A stretch of DNA of 64,000 nt, from the NCBI GenBank assembly GCA_052318935.1, contig JBQRKO010000014.1; one strand, written 5' to 3'. Every line of letters begins with the position of its first letter. Position 1 is the first letter of the stretch. The notes below the pieces were generated by a model. That model was not told the DNA's origin. It did not search any database and saw only the letters and a program-made list of their open reading frames with translations. Below are positions 34,497 to 43,421 of this stretch, piece by piece. The stretch comes from Niallia sp052318935. Lineage in GTDB: Bacteria > Bacillota > Bacilli > Bacillales > Cytobacillaceae. Made by a program: the position numbers and the translations under genes.

Positions 34497-35558
34497 TTAC
34501 AATATATAAAATCCAATTCCCATAATGACATAGGCGGCAAGCAGCGTCGCACCTTCAAACCAATTTGTTTCCCCATCATTGGAAATAACGATCATTAACA
34601 ATACCGACGCGGCCATAGAAACAAGCTCCGGCAACGTAAAGACCAAACTCATCGACGTTGGGAAAAATAACGAGATTAAAACAAGCAATGGTGCAACAAA
34701 CATTGCTATTTGCAAAGTAGAACCTACTGCAATTTCTACCGCAATGTCCATTTTGTTTTTATATGCCATTACGATCGCAGATGCATGTTCTGCTGCATTA
34801 CCGACAATCGCTACGATGATGACCCCAATAAATAACTCACTCCAACCGAACGACTCGGCTACGACTTCAAATGTATGTACTAAGTTTTCAGATACATACG
34901 CAACTGCTAGGGTAGCAATCGCTAAAATACCCATACTCTTTTTGACAGACCATTCCGGCGTCTCTTCATGAGCCTCATTGTTTCCTTTTGATTCTGACTG
35001 GTAAACCCCTCTATGTGTTACAAGTTTAAAGACCAATGCTGCTAAATATAATAAGATGAGAATGACGGATATTCCGACACTCAATGATTGCGTTTCGTTC
35101 CCATCCATAGATATGGAGAAAACTTCCGGAATTACAAATGCCACAATGACCGCAAACATTAATAATCCCGAATTATGGCGAGCATCATACACATTATAAT
35201 GCTGTCTTTTGTATTTGATTCCTCCTATAAAAAAGGACAATCCAGCAACTAATAATAAGTTTCCAAGCACGGAACCGGTAAGTGATGCCAAGACTACTTC
35301 CGTTAATCCTTCCCTCAATGCAAAAATAGCAATAATTAATTCAACTGCGTTGCCAAATGTTGCATTTAATAGACCGCCAATTCTCGGTCCTGCGACGATT
35401 GCTAAGCTTTCTGTTGCTCTTCCCATAAAACTGGAAAGAGCAACAATCGTTAAACAATAAATGATAAACATTAAAATACTCGGCAAGTGTAATAAGGAGC
35501 CAATAACGGATAAAGGCACTCCTATAAAGGCCGCAAACATAAAGATTTTATTTACCAT
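34497..35558 (-). CDS. cax: calcium/proton exchanger (Cax family, YfkE-like)
   Basis: 353 residues, about 11 membrane helices. Two related halves carry the family motifs GNAVELIIAIFAL and GNAAEHASAIVMAY, with the acidic residue that binds Ca2+. It expels calcium (or another divalent cation) in exchange for protons across the cytoplasmic membrane. In B. subtilis the homologue YfkE/ChaA lies at the same place after yfkD. The start ATG follows GGAAGGGAATTAGG. Confidence 0.85.
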   Translation of the reverse strand: MVNKIFMFAAFIGVPLSVIGSLLHLPSILMFIIYCLTIVALSSFMGRATESLAIVAGPRIGGLLNATFGNAVELIIAIFALREGLTEVVLASLTGSVLGNLLLVAGLSFFIGGIKYKRQHYNVYDARHNSGLLMFAVIVAFVIPEVFSISMDGNETQSLSVGISVILILLYLAALVFKLVTHRGVYQSESKGNNEAHEETPEWSVKKSMGILAIATLAVAYVSENLVHTFEVVAESFGWSELFIGVIIVAIVGNAAEHASAIVMAYKNKMDIAVEIAVGSTLQIAMFVAPLLVLISLFFPTSMSLVFTLPELVSMAASVLLMIVISNDGETNWFEGATLLAAYVIMGIGFYIL

Positions 35559-35939
35559 CCTAATTCCCTTCCTTTCATTTTAAGTTTAATTTTCCCTTTT
35601 CTGCTAAAGATAAACATCATGATATCAGAAGTACATTCCATTTCTCACTTATTTTAACATAGTTTAAACATAGAAAATAAAGGATCAACCAAATCTTTCG
35701 ACAGTTCGCGGAATTACCGGAATTAACGCAGGATTTCCTTTCCTTTTCGCGAATTTATTGCTATTATGTTTTATTATTTTTCGGAAAACAAAAATTATTA
35801 TAAACTAGTTAAGTTTTTAGAACAAAGTAATGGGAAATGCATATATAATATGGTAAGATGATTGTAATTAAATAATCTCTGTAAGCAATATGGATGATAA
35901 CTTCGGCTAAAAATTCAATTGTATAAACAGTTTTTCGTA
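35559..35939. other. divergent intergenic region, no gene
   Basis: Between the exchanger (minus) and the P-type ATPase (plus). A ttattataaac stretch near 35796 and TATAAT-like atataatatgg at 35843-35853 are candidate promoter parts. No clean regulator box could be fixed. Confidence 0.35.
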
Positions 35940-35990
35940 AGGAATAATGCTGTCACCTGTAGAGGTGGCAGCTTTCGTGTTTTTTAAGGG
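35940..35990 (+). promoter_or_regulatory. leader terminator before the metal ATPase
   Basis: gctgtcacct - gtag - aggtggcagc (35949-35972, one G-T pair) followed by a T-rich run to 35986, about 90 bp upstream of the ATPase start on the same strand. If transcription begins near 35860, this is a leader hairpin that could stop it early, so metal- or RNA-dependent attenuation is possible. No known riboswitch was recognised. Confidence 0.4.
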
Positions 35991-36072
35991 TAATGAATGT
36001 GATTCTCTCTCTCAATAAGAATTAGTCATCTTTGCTAAAAGAAAATAAAAAAGAAAACAGGAGGAATAAAAA

Positions 36073-37992
36073 ATGACAACAGATACAAGAATGCTTTCAC
36101 AAAGACAAATAGAAGAAGAAACTTTATTAGAAAAAGTAACGCCCCATTTAGAATTAATCGCTGCCATCATCAGCGGTGTTCTTATCTTAACAGGATGGCT
36201 GCTTAAGTCTTCACAACAAGAAAGCTTATCTATCGCATCCTATATACTTGCCTTTATTATCGGAGGCTTTGCAAAAGCAAAAGAAGGTATTGAAGAAACG
36301 ATTGAAAACAAAGAATTAAATGTAGAAATGCTGATGGTATTTGCAGCAATTGGTTCAGCTATCATTGGTTATTGGACAGAGGGAGCTATCTTAATTTTTA
36401 TTTTTGCAGTAAGTGGTGCCCTTGAAACATATACAATGAATAAAAGCAATAAAGAAATCTCCTCTCTTATGAGTTTACAGCCGGAGGAAGCAGTTAAGCT
36501 CCTTCCAGATGGCAGTGAAGTAGTTGTCCCTGTTGCTTCCTTGTCAATCACAGATAAGATCCTGATTAAACCTGGGGAAAGAATTCCGGCAGACGGAAAT
36601 ATACTAATCGGAAATAGTTCTATTGATGAATCGGCGATCACAGGTGAATCCGTACCAGTAACAAAAAGCATTCATGACGAAGTATTTGCTGGAACAGTTA
36701 ATATTAATGGTTCTATTACAGTAGAGATAACAAAAAATACAAACGAAACGCTCTTTCAAAAAATTATTACACTCGTTCAATCGGCACAAAGTGAAAAATC
36801 TCCTTCTCAAGCATTTATTGAGAAATTTGAAGGAACATATGTAAAAGTGGTTTTAGCTTTTGTGTTTGTCATGATGTTTCTTCCGCACTTTCTATTTGAC
36901 TGGTCTTGGAATGAGACATTTTATCGAGCAATGGTTTTATTAGTGGTTGCATCACCATGTGCCCTTGTTGCGAGCATTATGCCTGCCACTTTATCGGCTA
37001 TATCCAATGGTGCACGAAACGGAATTCTTTTTAAAGGCGGCGTTCATTTAGAAAATTTAGCACATATTACAGCAATTGCTTTTGATAAAACAGGTACACT
37101 AACAAAAGGAAAGCCAGTTGTAACAGAAGTACTTGTTAAAGAAGGCTTATTAGAAAAAGAGATATTGCTGACTACTGCAAGTATTGAAAGTCATTCGAAC
37201 CATCCATTAGCAAAAGCGATAGTTCAATATGCAAAATCTACTTACGAAGAAGAACTTCTTCAGCCGAACAGCATTCAAGATACTTCTGGATGGGGAGTAA
37301 CTGCTGTTGTACAAGAAGAAGAATGGAGAATTGGGAAAGCAGAGTTTGTTGGAAAAGAAGCAGCCGAACAATTTCGTAACTATGCATACAATCGCTTAAC
37401 AGAAGAAGGAAAAACAGTTGTTTTTGTCAAAAAAGCGGAAGAAATCGTCGCATTAATTTGCTTAAAAGATATTGTTCGTGACGAGACAAAAAAGGCGATC
37501 GACAAATTAAAACAACAAAATATTTATACCGTTATGTTAACAGGAGACAGTGAAAAAACAGCAAATGCCATTTCAAAAGAAAGTCATGTGCATGAGTATA
37601 TAGCCGAATGTTTGCCTGAAAATAAAGTAACGCATATTAAAGAATTAAAAGATAAATATCAAAATGTGGCAATGGTTGGTGATGGCATTAATGATGCTCC
37701 TGCACTTGCTACGGCAACTGTAGGGATTGCAATGGGAGAAGGTACTGATGTAGCGTTAGAAACCGCCGATGTTGTCCTGATGAAAAATGACTTGCCAAGA
37801 ATTGCCGAAGCAATAAAACTTTCGAAAAAAATGAACCGCATTGTTAAACAAAATATTATTTTTTCAATAACTGTAATTATACTCCTTATCAGCTCAAACT
37901 TTTTACAAATGCTTGATCTTCCATTTGGTGTAATAGGTCATGAAGGAAGCACAATCTTAGTCATTTTAAACAGTCTGCGTTTATTACGTTGA
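36073..37992 (+). CDS. heavy-metal P1B-type ATPase (ZosA/PfeT-like)
   Basis: 639 residues. It has N-terminal helices, no Cys-rich metal-binding domain, the actuator motif TGESVPV, the transmembrane Ser-Pro-Cys site (294-296, ASPCALVAS), the phosphorylation site Asp338 in AFDKTGTLT, the HP motif in SNHPLAKA and GDGINDAPAL. An SPC rather than CPC site and the overall form fit the ZosA/PfeT (YkvW) group, reported for zinc or ferrous iron transport in B. subtilis. It moves a divalent metal across the cytoplasmic membrane using ATP. The start follows AGGAGGAATAAAAA. Confidence 0.8.
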   Translation: MTTDTRMLSQRQIEEETLLEKVTPHLELIAAIISGVLILTGWLLKSSQQESLSIASYILAFIIGGFAKAKEGIEETIENKELNVEMLMVFAAIGSAIIGYWTEGAILIFIFAVSGALETYTMNKSNKEISSLMSLQPEEAVKLLPDGSEVVVPVASLSITDKILIKPGERIPADGNILIGNSSIDESAITGESVPVTKSIHDEVFAGTVNINGSITVEITKNTNETLFQKIITLVQSAQSEKSPSQAFIEKFEGTYVKVVLAFVFVMMFLPHFLFDWSWNETFYRAMVLLVVASPCALVASIMPATLSAISNGARNGILFKGGVHLENLAHITAIAFDKTGTLTKGKPVVTEVLVKEGLLEKEILLTTASIESHSNHPLAKAIVQYAKSTYEEELLQPNSIQDTSGWGVTAVVQEEEWRIGKAEFVGKEAAEQFRNYAYNRLTEEGKTVVFVKKAEEIVALICLKDIVRDETKKAIDKLKQQNIYTVMLTGDSEKTANAISKESHVHEYIAECLPENKVTHIKELKDKYQNVAMVGDGINDAPALATATVGIAMGEGTDVALETADVVLMKNDLPRIAEAIKLSKKMNRIVKQNIIFSITVIILLISSNFLQMLDLPFGVIGHEGSTILVILNSLRLLR

Positions 37993-38025
37993 TAATAATG
38001 ATGATGTAACAGTTTTCATCGAATA

Positions 38026-38080
38026 AAAAAGGCTGACTCTCCAAAAATCGTTATTAACGACTTTTGGAGTCAGCCTTTTA
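38026..38080. terminator. strong bidirectional terminator
   Basis: A long stem aaaggctgactctccaaaa / ttttggagtcagccttt with T-runs on both strands, between the ATPase and a convergent small gene. Confidence 0.85.
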
Positions 38081-38084
38081 TCAT

Positions 38085-38180
38085 TTAATGATAGCCATTT
38101 TGTCCATTTGCAGAACTGGATGTTTTATGTTTTGGTTTACTTTTCCCTTTTTGCTTCGTACCGCCGTCTTTTTTTGGCAT
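38085..38180 (-). CDS. 31-residue basic peptide
   Basis: A minus-strand frame from ATG 38180 to stop 38085 encodes MPKKDGGTKQKGKSKPKH and a Ser/Asn/Gly-rich end NGYH. GGGGG lies 9 bases upstream. It is highly basic, without hydrophobic stretches, and is the kind of short basic product found in spore formers; I do not recognise it. The shared terminator immediately after the stop supports a real transcript. Confidence 0.5.
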   Translation of the reverse strand: MPKKDGGTKQKGKSKPKHKTSSSANGQNGYH

Positions 38181-38281
38181 AATGTGAATCCCCCTATTTT
38201 GAAATTTCCCCTTTAATAGTTTGTACTTCATGACATTTTTTATAAAGGTAAATAACGGATTAAACCTGCCAAGTGTCTACT

Positions 38282-39040
38282 TCAACATTTCTTTTTATCG
38301 GTATAATAGGCGTTAATTTCTCCGCCAATCATTATTATCACGCCTGTTAAATAAAACCATATCATCGTGATAATAATGGCTCCGATGCTTCCGTAAGTCG
38401 CTGAATAGTTGCCGAAATTTCCAACATAGTAGGAAAAACCGAATGAAACAATCACCCAGCCAACAGTTGCAAATAGTGCTCCTGGAATAGCACTGATGCA
38501 TGTAATTTTTATATTCGGTGCAAACCAATATAATGCTAAAAAAACAATAAATAAAATAACTGGACTAACTAAAAAGCGCATAGCGCCCCAAACCGTTAAA
38601 AATTCATTAGACAAATTAAATTTGGAAAAAAGAAAAATACCTATTTGCTCTCCAAAAACCGGCAATAATAAAGCAATGACCACAACTGCAATCATCGCTA
38701 ACGTTAAAACGATGGACATGGCTCTTGCCACAATAAATGAACGCGTTTCTTGCACATTATAGGCTTTGTTAAATGCTTTTACGATTGCATTTAAACCATT
38801 TGATGCAGACCAGATCGTTGCGATAATCCCGAACGATAATAATGTCCCATTTTTATTTAACACTTGTTCTAAATTTGATTCAATAATAATCATGCTGTCA
38901 CTAGGTGCAAATGTTTCAAAAATCCCTAACAAGTCTTCTTTTGTTATCGGTAAATAAGGAAGTAATGTCATCATAAAAATGATAAGTGGAAAAATCGACA
39001 ATAAAAAATAATAAGCCAATTGTGCAGCAAGATCAAACAC
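38282..39040 (-). CDS. yfkH: YihY/BrkB-family membrane protein (YfkH-like)
   Basis: At least 252 residues with six membrane helices. LAAQLAYYFLLSIFPLIIF is the family signature, followed by GLNAIVKAFNKAYN and IWFYLTGVIIMIGGEINAYY. The only canonical start in frame is GTG 39040, but family members begin about 15-20 residues earlier. The frame stays open upstream (KKLAQKIKQDD) to AGGAG at 39091-39095, where the codons are ATT, ATC, ACG, ATT and ATA. So either a rare start (39079-39088) or a lost ATG is likely. Function of the family is unsure. Confidence 0.8.
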   Translation of the reverse strand: MFDLAAQLAYYFLLSIFPLIIFMMTLLPYLPITKEDLLGIFETFAPSDSMIIIESNLEQVLNKNGTLLSFGIIATIWSASNGLNAIVKAFNKAYNVQETRSFIVARAMSIVLTLAMIAVVVIALLLPVFGEQIGIFLFSKFNLSNEFLTVWGAMRFLVSPVILFIVFLALYWFAPNIKITCISAIPGALFATVGWVIVSFGFSYYVGNFGNYSATYGSIGAIIITMIWFYLTGVIIMIGGEINAYYTDKKKC

Positions 39041-39144
39041 ATCATCCTGCTTTATTTTTTGTGCTAATTTCTTTATAATCGTGATAATGTCTCCTATTTT
39101 TCTTCACCTTCCTATACTAAAAAAGAAAATGGTTTGTACTATTA

Positions 39145-39615
39145 TTAAAAGTGATACGTTGTTTTAATCTCCTGTAATAATGCTTCACAGCCCTCTGTAA
39201 CTAACCCGTATACTTCTTCAAAATTACCTGTATAATAAGGATCTGGTACTTCTTTTCCCTTGTTTTGTTCCGTATAATCTAATAGCAAACGAGCTTTGGC
39301 AGTAGGGTCCGCACTTAATTTTTTCATGTTTTCAATATTGGTTGGATCCATAGCAATTAAATAATCGAATTGCTCAAAATCTTCTTTTATAAACTGCCTG
39401 GCAACGATCCCTTTTTCACTAATATTGTTTTGTTTTAATATATGTCTCGTTCCTTTATGAGGGGGATTACCAACATGCCATCCACCAGTACCTGCTGAAT
39501 CGCAGCTTATTTTATCTTCTAATCCTTCTTTTTTTACAAGATTACGAAAAATTGCTTCTGCCATTGGCGAACGGCATATATTTCCTAAACAAATAAATAA
39601 CACTTTTACTTTCAT
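39145..39615 (-). CDS. yfkJ: low-molecular-weight protein tyrosine phosphatase (YfkJ-like)
   Basis: 156 residues. CLGNICRSPMAEAIF holds the C(X)5R loop (Cys9, Arg15), and VPDPYYTGNFEEVYGL holds the general-acid Asp. It hydrolyses phosphotyrosine (or phosphoarginine in some relatives) in the cytosol; B. subtilis YfkJ is a tyrosine phosphatase linked to stress resistance. I set the start at ATG 39615, 7 bases after GGAGGAAA; the longer frame upstream has no site. Confidence 0.9.
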   Translation of the reverse strand: MKVKVLFICLGNICRSPMAEAIFRNLVKKEGLEDKISCDSAGTGGWHVGNPPHKGTRHILKQNNISEKGIVARQFIKEDFEQFDYLIAMDPTNIENMKKLSADPTAKARLLLDYTEQNKGKEVPDPYYTGNFEEVYGLVTEGCEALLQEIKTTYHF

Positions 39616-39866
39616 GATAGTTTCCTCCAATTTAATTATTACATACATACAATACACACTAGCATTCCTACTAAATTGAAGCAATCCTTCTGCTTTTTTC
39701 CTTCACGGCTGATTTATCAGCAGGCACAGAACAAGCACTTTTAAAAAAATATTGCAGTTAATTGGGCTGCTAGGCAATGACCATTGACTTTTTCGCAAAC
39801 CCATGAAAAGATGTATTAAATAGAAGCTTAATATAGATTTAATTGAAGAAAGGAGAAATACAAAAC

Positions 39867-40088
39867 ATGAATTTAAATACGAAATCACCTGAGAATGTGG
39901 AGTATATGATTGAACAAATAAAGGAAAAATTAAAAGTTTTAAACTTCGGAGCTATTAAGCCATCTCATTTTGATGGGGAAATGTATGAAGAATTAAAAGA
40001 AATTTACGAACATGTCATGAAAAAAAATTCATTTAGTCCAAATGAAATGCAAGCAATTGCTGAAGAATTAGGTTCCCTTCGTAAATAA
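39867..40088 (+). CDS. yfkK: DUF1128-family protein (YfkK-like)
   Basis: 73 residues, helical, with the family pattern ENVEYMIEQIKEKLKVLNFG, then FSPNEMQAIAEELGSLRK. The position after yfkJ matches B. subtilis. Unknown function. ATG 39867 lies 11 bases after AAAGGAG; an earlier in-frame non-ATG codon was rejected. Confidence 0.85.
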   Translation: MNLNTKSPENVEYMIEQIKEKLKVLNFGAIKPSHFDGEMYEELKEIYEHVMKKNSFSPNEMQAIAEELGSLRK

Positions 40089-40100
40089 TACCTTTTCACC

Positions 40101-40137
40101 AAAAGAGGGAACAAGTTCATCATTCCCTCTTTTACAC
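40101..40137 (+). terminator. terminator of yfkK
   Basis: aaaagaggga (40101-40110) pairs with tccctctttt (40124-40133). Confidence 0.75.
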
Positions 40138-40456
40138 TATAAAACGCTGCGTAAAATCAATATATCACATTTTATGATGAAGTGTAGCTATCCTTTTTTA
40201 AGCAGGAAGAAGAAGCTGTGGTTCATGATATACATAAAAAGCTATTTAGCTGATCTAATGAAAATCCTTCTGGAATAAACAATACAGCAATATTATAATA
40301 AGAATTTCTCCCTACTTAGGGAATCTTTTTATTTGTGATAAGATGAAGAAAAAACTTTTTTCCATTTGTTTACTCATTTCTTCATGGAGTTCAAGTAGAC
40401 AATCGCCATTTATTTACCAATACGTCTCTGGATAAAATGTATATCTAATTAATAAA
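40138..40456. other. no gene seen
   Basis: AT-rich spacer between yfkK and the third palindromic repeat; nothing convincing. Confidence 0.35.
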
Positions 40457-40675
40457 GGCTGTTTTCTAAAAGTTTATTGTTTTTGAATAAAATAATAAAC
40501 TAGCTAAAACACTGAGCAGCCTGAATACACGTAGACTCCTGCGGGAAATGCGAGAAAGACGAGACCCCGCAGGAGCTAGCGACGAGGAGGCTCGGCACTC
40601 GTCCGCGGAAAGCGAAGTGTATTCAGGCTGCGGGTTTAATAACAACAATCTATAAGACAAGAGCGTTAATAAAAA
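40457..40675 (+). repeat. 200-bp palindromic dispersed repeat, copy C
   Basis: ggctgttttctaaaag at the left; inside, tgaatacacg .. cgaagtgtattcaggctgcg pair with each other, and actcctgcggg pairs with cccgcaggag. The right end is diverged. Confidence 0.75.
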
Positions 40676-40708
40676 TACATGAAGGAATTGGACAACATCG
40701 AACAAATC

Positions 40709-40747
40709 GTTCTTTATATGGAACTTGTTGTTAATATTTGATATGAT
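40709..40747 (+). promoter_or_regulatory. promoter region of sinR-like gene 1 with SinR-type box
   Basis: cGTTCTTT at 40709-40715 fits the SinR operator consensus GTTCTYT, and TATGAT at 40742-40747 is a likely -10 element. This suggests autoregulation. Confidence 0.45.
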
Positions 40748-40782
40748 AGTAGTACAGATTTTGATAAGGTGAGTGAGGCTGT

Positions 40783-41106
40783 ATGATTGGAGATCGTGTA
40801 AAGAAAATACGACAAGAAAAAAAAATGTCATTGTCAGAATTAGCCGAACAGGCTGGAGTTGCCAAATCGTATTTAAGTTCATTAGAGAGAAATTTACAAT
40901 CCAATCCATCCATTCAATTTTTAGAAAAAATAGCTGCTGTTTTTCATATTCCTGTTGATCATCTTATCAACGAACAACAAAATAAAGAGGAATTAGATGC
41001 AGAATGGCTTAAAATCGTAAAGGAAGCGATGGATTCTGGGGTCTCTAAAAACGAGTTTCGAGAGTTTTTGGAATTTAACAAATGGAGAATTGAACAAAAA
41101 AAATAG
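40783..41106 (+). CDS. sinR: SinR-like biofilm/motility repressor, copy 1
   Basis: 107 residues. The N-terminal XRE helix-turn-helix (IRQEKKMSLSELAEQAGVAK, then SYLSSLERNLQSNPS) recognises DNA. The C-terminal helices LDAEWLKIVKEAMDSGVSKN form the SinI-binding/oligomer domain. In B. subtilis SinR represses matrix operons and is blocked by SinI. A SinI-like gene lies antisense 96 bp downstream, and a second SinR-like gene follows at 42176. Start ATG follows AAGGTGAGTGAGGCTGT. Confidence 0.85.
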   Translation: MIGDRVKKIRQEKKMSLSELAEQAGVAKSYLSSLERNLQSNPSIQFLEKIAAVFHIPVDHLINEQQNKEELDAEWLKIVKEAMDSGVSKNEFREFLEFNKWRIEQKK

Positions 41107-41201
41107 AACCTCCATCGATAATGTAAGTTCTGCAACTGGGAAGGCACAAAGTTTGTGTCTTTTTTATTTTATGTAAAATACTAGGGAGATACGAATCTAA
41201 A

Positions 41202-41357
41202 TTATTCATTAGCCGTTTTAAGAATTAAGCAATCATTTAAATTATTTCGAATAAAATTGCGCACTTCTTGTATATCCATACCGAGTTTTTTTGCTTCCAT
41301 GATTAGTTGTATCCAATCTGTGTCCAGCTCTTCCTTTAATAATTTTTCATCTATCAC
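41202..41357 (-). CDS. sinI: SinI-like antirepressor
   Basis: 51 residues on the minus strand, from GTG 41357 (GGGAGG 10 bases upstream) to stop 41202. LKEELDTDWIQLIMEAKKLG, then MDIQEVRNFIR, is the SinI/SinR interaction motif (LD..W..LI.EA...G....E.R.F). It has no DNA-binding domain. It should bind and inactivate the SinR-like proteins on either side. It is transcribed opposite to both. Confidence 0.8.
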   Translation of the reverse strand: MIDEKLLKEELDTDWIQLIMEAKKLGMDIQEVRNFIRNNLNDCLILKTANE

Positions 41358-41647
41358 TTAATTCTTCCCTCCCAAAAATACGTTTGTATTTTTGCAGTCC
41401 GGCTATCATCGTACATATACTTTAGACCCGTGACTTTGCGTCCCTTTCTTTCGAAAGGTTTGCCATTTTCATTACTTTCCCTTACTAACCAAAAAGACTA
41501 CCTATTTACTATTTCTATATTATACAACTTAGTTCATTTTATATGTGACTTATTTTGTCGGATTATTATGCATTTTACGTTGTTTTTTCCTAGTATTTTC
41601 AACATTTTATTTATGATTCCATATAATTTGTCGAATTTTCTGCCAAG

Positions 41648-41920
41648 TTATTTTTTATCATTTTCCCTATCATCTTCTTTATTACCATCCATATTTTCAT
41701 AGCCGTTTATAACTTTTCTAACTAAAAAATTTGTATGAATTTGTTCAAAAGTGTTTGCATCAAAAAATGGGTTTGTTGTTAAATCATTATGACATATAGG
41801 GCAATACCATGATCCTATCTCACTACTGCTAAAGGAAGGTCTATGACATTTATCACAATTTTTCCTGTATATATTCCCCACCCTCTTTTTTCTATCAATT
41901 TTATTCTTCTTAAATTGCAA
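41648..41920 (-). CDS. small zinc-ribbon protein
   Basis: 90 residues: a basic start, then CDKCHRPSFSSSEIGSWYCP and ICHNDL, giving two CxxC knuckles 15 residues apart (zinc ribbon), then a helical, charged tail. Unknown role. It is divergent from sinR-like gene 2, and the 255-bp gap between them holds several SinR-type boxes, so it may be a SinR target. Confidence 0.6.
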   Translation of the reverse strand: MQFKKNKIDRKKRVGNIYRKNCDKCHRPSFSSSEIGSWYCPICHNDLTTNPFFDANTFEQIHTNFLVRKVINGYENMDGNKEDDRENDKK

Positions 41921-41943
41921 ATTGTGTCAAATTACAGCGGAAA

Positions 41944-42069
41944 GTTCTTTTTAAATGTTTATATCGTTCTTTTTATAGAACCATCATACGTAGTATAGTT
42001 CAAATCTCTTATTTTGGAAAATTCTAAAAATGTTCATTTTTTCTTTTTAACGAACAATTTTCGTTCTTT
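41944..42069. promoter_or_regulatory. cluster of SinR-type boxes
   Basis: GTTCTTT occurs at 41944-41950, 41966-41972 and 42063-42069, with related GTTCG/GAACAA motifs near 42050 and 42123. They lie in the divergent region between the zinc-ribbon gene and sinR-like gene 2. Confidence 0.5.
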
Positions 42070-42175
42070 TTCTCGTCTTTTCTCTTATTAACTAGCTTTT
42101 TCATACTTTTTATCGAAGAATTTGTTCGTTATAATGAAAAATATATTTGTACAATACGTAAGGAGAATTATCTAA

Positions 42176-42508
42176 ATGGTAGGAGCACGCATTAAGTCAT
42201 TAAGATTAAAAAAAGGTTATTCTATTAATGAGCTGTCAGAACGTGCAGGTGTTTCCAAATCATATTTAAGCTATATCGAACGTGGCATCCAAAAGAATCC
42301 ATCCTTACAAATACTTTCAAAGCTTGCTAAGACCCTAGATACCAATTTGGATGAACTGCTGGAAACAGAAGATGCCATTGTATCAGAAACAGTGGACGAA
42401 GAGTGGTTGAAGCTATTGGAAAATGCAATAAAGGAGGGGGTTACAAAAGAAGAATTTTCTTATTGTTTAGATTTTATCAGATTCAAAAAAAGGACAAATG
42501 ATAAATAG
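42176..42508 (+). CDS. SinR-like repressor, copy 2
   Basis: 110 residues. XRE domain (IKSLRLKKGYSINELSERAG, then VSKSYLSYIERGIQKNPS) and a SinI-type domain (VDEEWLKLLENAIKEGVTKE). Close to copy 1 but clearly diverged, so it may respond differently to the single SinI or form mixed tetramers. Start ATG has AAGGAGAA 10 bases upstream. It is followed by a partial palindromic repeat and the convergent mot genes. Confidence 0.8.
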   Translation: MVGARIKSLRLKKGYSINELSERAGVSKSYLSYIERGIQKNPSLQILSKLAKTLDTNLDELLETEDAIVSETVDEEWLKLLENAIKEGVTKEEFSYCLDFIRFKKRTNDK

Positions 42509-42525
42509 AAAATCATGTTTCAAAA

Positions 42526-42572
42526 AGGCTTTTTTCGTATAGATTGTTGCTATTTAACCACAGCCTTTACAA
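42526..42572 (+). repeat. half copy of the 200-bp palindromic repeat
   Basis: aaggcttttttcgtatagattgttgctatttaa matches the end of copy D. Only the outer end is present. Confidence 0.4.
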
Positions 42573-42623
42573 AAAAAAAGAATGACTCCAATAGTCTTAT
42601 CAATAACCATGGAAGTCACACTT

Positions 42624-43421
42624 TTAATTTTTTACTGTTCGCGGTTGTATTAAAATTTCTACTCGGCGATTTTTCTCTCTGTTCTTTGCTGTTTTATTAC
42701 TAGCAATCGGTTTAAATTCTCCATACCCCTTTGCACTAAAGGAACTTGGATCCAAGTTATGATTATTTAGCAGCAGCTTCATAAAATTAATTGCTCTTGT
42801 AACGCTAAGCTCCCAGTTCGATTCAAATTTAGCATTACGAATTGGAACATTATCGGTATGACCACTAATAATAATACTTCTTGGTGGATCCATTACAAGT
42901 AATTTCGAAATTTCAGAGACCACTTTTTTGTCGTGATTCCGTATATCCGCACTTCCTGATGCAAACAAGACATTATCTCTTATTGAGACGAGTAAACCTT
43001 CATCCGTTAAAGAAGTTTCCAGCTTGTCTGTTAACTTTTTCTCTTTAATGTATGAATTTACCTTATCCTGAATTTTTTCTAACTCTTTTTGATCTTGCTG
43101 CTTCTGCATTTCTTTTAATTCTTCTTCTGTAATAGAAGATGATTCTTTTGTTTTCTGCTGTTTATTTGGATTGTCTAAGTCCACTTTTTCTTCTATAGGA
43201 GTTGATGCTGGGCTAGGATAGTCAAATATGCCTGTACCACTCTGAAATTGTTTATTAAAAACATCTGCAAGTGCTGCGAATTTTTTTGCATCGACAGAAC
43301 TCATCGCATATAACACGATAAATAAAGCCAATAATAACGTTAATAAATCAGAATAGGGAACAAGCCAAGATTCATCTACATGATCTTCATGATGTTCCTT
43401 CTTTTTTCTTTTTTTACTCAT
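42624..43421 (-). CDS. motB: flagellar motor stator protein MotB
   Basis: 265 residues: a basic N-terminus, one membrane helix WLVPYSDLLTLLLALFIVLY with the proton-binding Asp25, a plug and linker, and an OmpA-like peptidoglycan-binding domain (ISGHTDNVPIRNAKFESNWE, then SARGYGEF-type region). It anchors the MotA channel to the cell wall. It starts 8 bp inside the motA end, so the genes are coupled. Confidence 0.9.
   Translation of the reverse strand: MSKKRKKKEHHEDHVDESWLVPYSDLLTLLLALFIVLYAMSSVDAKKFAALADVFNKQFQSGTGIFDYPSPASTPIEEKVDLDNPNKQQKTKESSSITEEELKEMQKQQDQKELEKIQDKVNSYIKEKKLTDKLETSLTDEGLLVSIRDNVLFASGSADIRNHDKKVVSEISKLLVMDPPRSIIISGHTDNVPIRNAKFESNWELSVTRAINFMKLLLNNHNLDPSSFSAKGYGEFKPIASNKTAKNREKNRRVEILIQPRTVKN

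Noticed and set aside
35880..35990. Known riboswitch before the metal ATPase
   Set aside because: I could not match conserved bases of the manganese, magnesium, fluoride or NiCo classes; only a terminator hairpin is certain.
41430..41702. 90-codon hydrophobic plus-strand frame
   Set aside because: Antisense and AT-rich spacer, no ribosome site; it overlaps the end of the zinc-ribbon gene.
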